NCBI GenBank assembly: GCA_944474755.1
Contig: OX104119.1
Span: 2,653,075-2,717,074, forward strand
Source of the DNA: Limnoperna fortunei
Lineage: Eukaryota > Mollusca > Bivalvia > Mytilida > Modiolidae
Reading direction: 5' to 3'
DNA: 64,000 nucleotides
Part shown: positions 62,752 through 64,000 of the stretch, piece after piece
Layout of the letters: every line of letters starts with the position of its first letter
Position numbering within the stretch: the first letter of the stretch is position 1
The notes under the pieces: generated by a model
Database searches by the model: none
What the model was told of the DNA's origin: nothing
Seen by the model: the letters and a program-made list of their open reading frames with translations, nothing else
Program-made: the position numbers and the translations under genes

Positions 62752-63029
62752 CTTCCAGGAAGAGGGGTATACTTATTTACTTCATGTAAATTAATTCGTC
62801 TGTTTGTTTGTTCACCTGTTCATTCTTCGTCTGTTCATATATTTGTGTGTCTGTCCGTAAGAAAAATTTCTGTCACAGTTTTCTAAGCAGCTATAGGATG
62901 CAGAAGCTGATATTTTGCATATTGCTTTATCCTATAGTACCATATGGTGTATAGCGATTTTATCTACTTCCTAATAACCGAATAATTTTTGTGAAAGTGG
63001 GGGTATCACAAGTAAGCATTAGCTCATAG
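62752..63029. mobile_element. Dispersed repeat, unexpanded copy of the 29.9-31.2 kb family
   Basis: TTCCAGGAAGAGGGGTATAC TTATTT, then CTGTCACAGTTTTCTAAGCA GCTATAGGATGCAGAAGCTG ATATTTTGCATATTGCTTTA, ending GGGGGTATCACAAGTAAGCA TTAGCTCA. Its 3' part is nearly identical to 30990-31157. The minisatellite is present once only. Confidence 0.85.
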
Positions 63030-63105
63030 ATTTAGTAATGTCATATTTGCCTTTCATACTTAACAAAGGTGAATAATAGGTGCAAACTGTTATTTTTATA
63101 TTCAG

Positions 63106-64000
63106 GTTCCTGGATACTGGCAATAAATCAAACTGTTTCTATATATTCAGATTCCTGGATACTGGCAATAAATCAAACTGATTCTATATATTAAGATTCC
63201 TGGATACTGGCAATCAATCAAACTGTTTCTATATACTCAGGTTCCTGGATACTGGCAATAAATCAAACTGATTCTATATATTTAGGTTCCTGGATGCTGG
63301 CAATAAATCAAACTATTTCTATATATTCAGTTTCCTGGATACTGGCAATAAATCAAACTATTTCTATATATTCAGGTTCCTGTATACTGGCAATAAATCA
63401 AACTGTTTCTATATATTCAGATTCCTGGTTACTGGCAATAAATCAAACTATTTCTATATATTCAGGTTCCTGTATACTGGCAATAAATCAAACTGTTTCT
63501 ATATATTCAGATTCCTGGATACTGGCAATAAATCAAAGTATTTCTATATATTCAGTTTCCTGGATACTGGCAATAAATCAAACTATTTCTATATATTCAG
63601 GTTCCTGTATACTGGCAATAAATCAAACTGTTTCTATATATTCAGATTCCTGGATACTGGCAATAAATCAAACTATTTCTATATATTCAGGTTCCTGGAT
63701 ACTGGCAATAAATCAAACTGTTTCTATATACTCAGGTTCCTGGATACTGGCAATAAATCAAACTATTTCTATATGTTCAGGTTCCTGTATACTGGCAATA
63801 AATCAAACTGTTTCTATATACTCAGGTTCCTGGATACTGGCAATAAATCAAACTATTTCTATATATTCAGTTTCCTGGATACTGGCAATAAATCAAACTA
63901 TTTCTATATATTCAGTTTCCTGGATACTGGCAATAAATCAAACTATTTCTATATATTCAGGTTCCTGGATGCTGGCAATAAATCAAACTATTTCTATATA
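63106..64000 (+). repeat. 45-bp minisatellite repeating an acceptor-like CAG|GTTCC junction, about 20 copies, runs off window
   Basis: Unit GTTCCTGGATACTGGCAATA AATCAAACTRTTTCTATATA TTCAG, 45 bp. Each unit ends in a pyrimidine/AT tract plus CAG and starts GTTCC or ATTCC. The next WRN exon is expected to begin with Val-Pro in phase 0, which GTTCCT would encode. Reading on in the unit gives VPGYWQ then a stop, so these copies are not the real exon. The true motif III exon probably follows beyond 64000. Confidence 0.92.

Larger units (their letters stand above)
19061..64000 (+). other. WRN: WRN-type RecQ helicase gene, 5' part, nine exons, continues past window
   Basis: Nine exons with GT...AG borders join in phase (0,0,1,2,1,2,2,1,0 at successive donors) into 361 codons. 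From exon 4 on the product follows the RecQ order: FGYSKFRP/MQWK (motif 0), MATGYGKS (Walker A), [13 protein letters not shown] (Ia), LGSAQ, YITPE (Ib) and [14 protein letters not shown] (II plus aromatic-rich loop). LGSAQ together with the [19 protein letters not shown] spacing fits WRN better than BLM or RECQ1. WRN helicases are nuclear ATP-dependent 3'-5' DNA helicases acting on forks, G4s and recombination intermediates. Only 1083 of about 45,000 bases are coding. The C-terminal half (motifs III-VI, RQC, HRDC) is outside the window. The family call is from recognition of motifs, not a search. Confidence 0.93.

Overview
The window looks like nuclear DNA of a bivalve mollusc, possibly a mussel-like species. 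It is AT-rich, has short exons in long introns with GT...AG boundaries, and is packed with transposable-element remnants and minisatellites. Several dispersed repeats are of kinds I associate with bivalve genomes: the 'TTAGCTCACCTGG ... GCCTCTAGTTT' element, the 'ATACCCCC-GCAAACTTG' element, a tRNA-derived SINE with a 'GCTGAAAAATTGCTGAAA' 3' domain, and LINE C-terminal ends with a zinc-knuckle. The species call is inference from memory. Nothing suggests a bacterium, plasmid or virus.

One gene is clear: the 5' part of a RecQ helicase of the Werner (WRN) type on the + strand, from about 19.0 kb past the window end. Nine exons can be placed to the base (19061-19498, 20624-20692, 25299-25356, 26908-26983, 32634-32701, 52765-52873, 54697-54771, 55959-56041, 59542-59648). 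They join in a consistent phase into 361 codons: a coiled-coil/acidic N-terminal region, then helicase motifs 0, I (Walker A), Ia, the LGSAQ segment, Ib (ITPE) and II (DEAH) with the aromatic-rich loop. Motif III onward lies beyond base 64000. I saw no WRN-type 3'-5' exonuclease domain.

The introns are the striking part. Intron 5 (about 20 kb) splits the Walker A glycine codon and holds a 19-kb array of about 214 copies of an 88/89-bp unit. Intron 8 begins with about 24 tandem copies of an 86-bp unit made of the 3' part of exon 8 plus its splice donor. Each full copy carries a possible acceptor and a donor bounding a frame-neutral 51-nt segment. Intron 1 begins, at the donor itself, with a 39-bp minisatellite. 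Intron 9 ends in, or contains, a 45-bp array that repeats a CAG|GTTCC acceptor-like junction. In introns 1, 3, 4, 5 and 8 a repeat or transposon starts within about 25 nt of the 5' splice site.

Upstream of the gene (1-19 kb) I recognise no host gene. This part holds short tandem repeats, a 1.07-kb TA-flanked inverted-repeat element with an internal ORF, a 1.6-kb 34-bp satellite, a 58-bp minisatellite, a decayed LINE end on the minus strand, and an hAT-like non-autonomous element. Within the introns are pogo/Tigger-like and Tc1-like TA-flanked elements, hAT-like elements, a second LINE remnant split by a 2.96-kb Tc1-like insertion, a SINE with target duplications, and two long palindromes.
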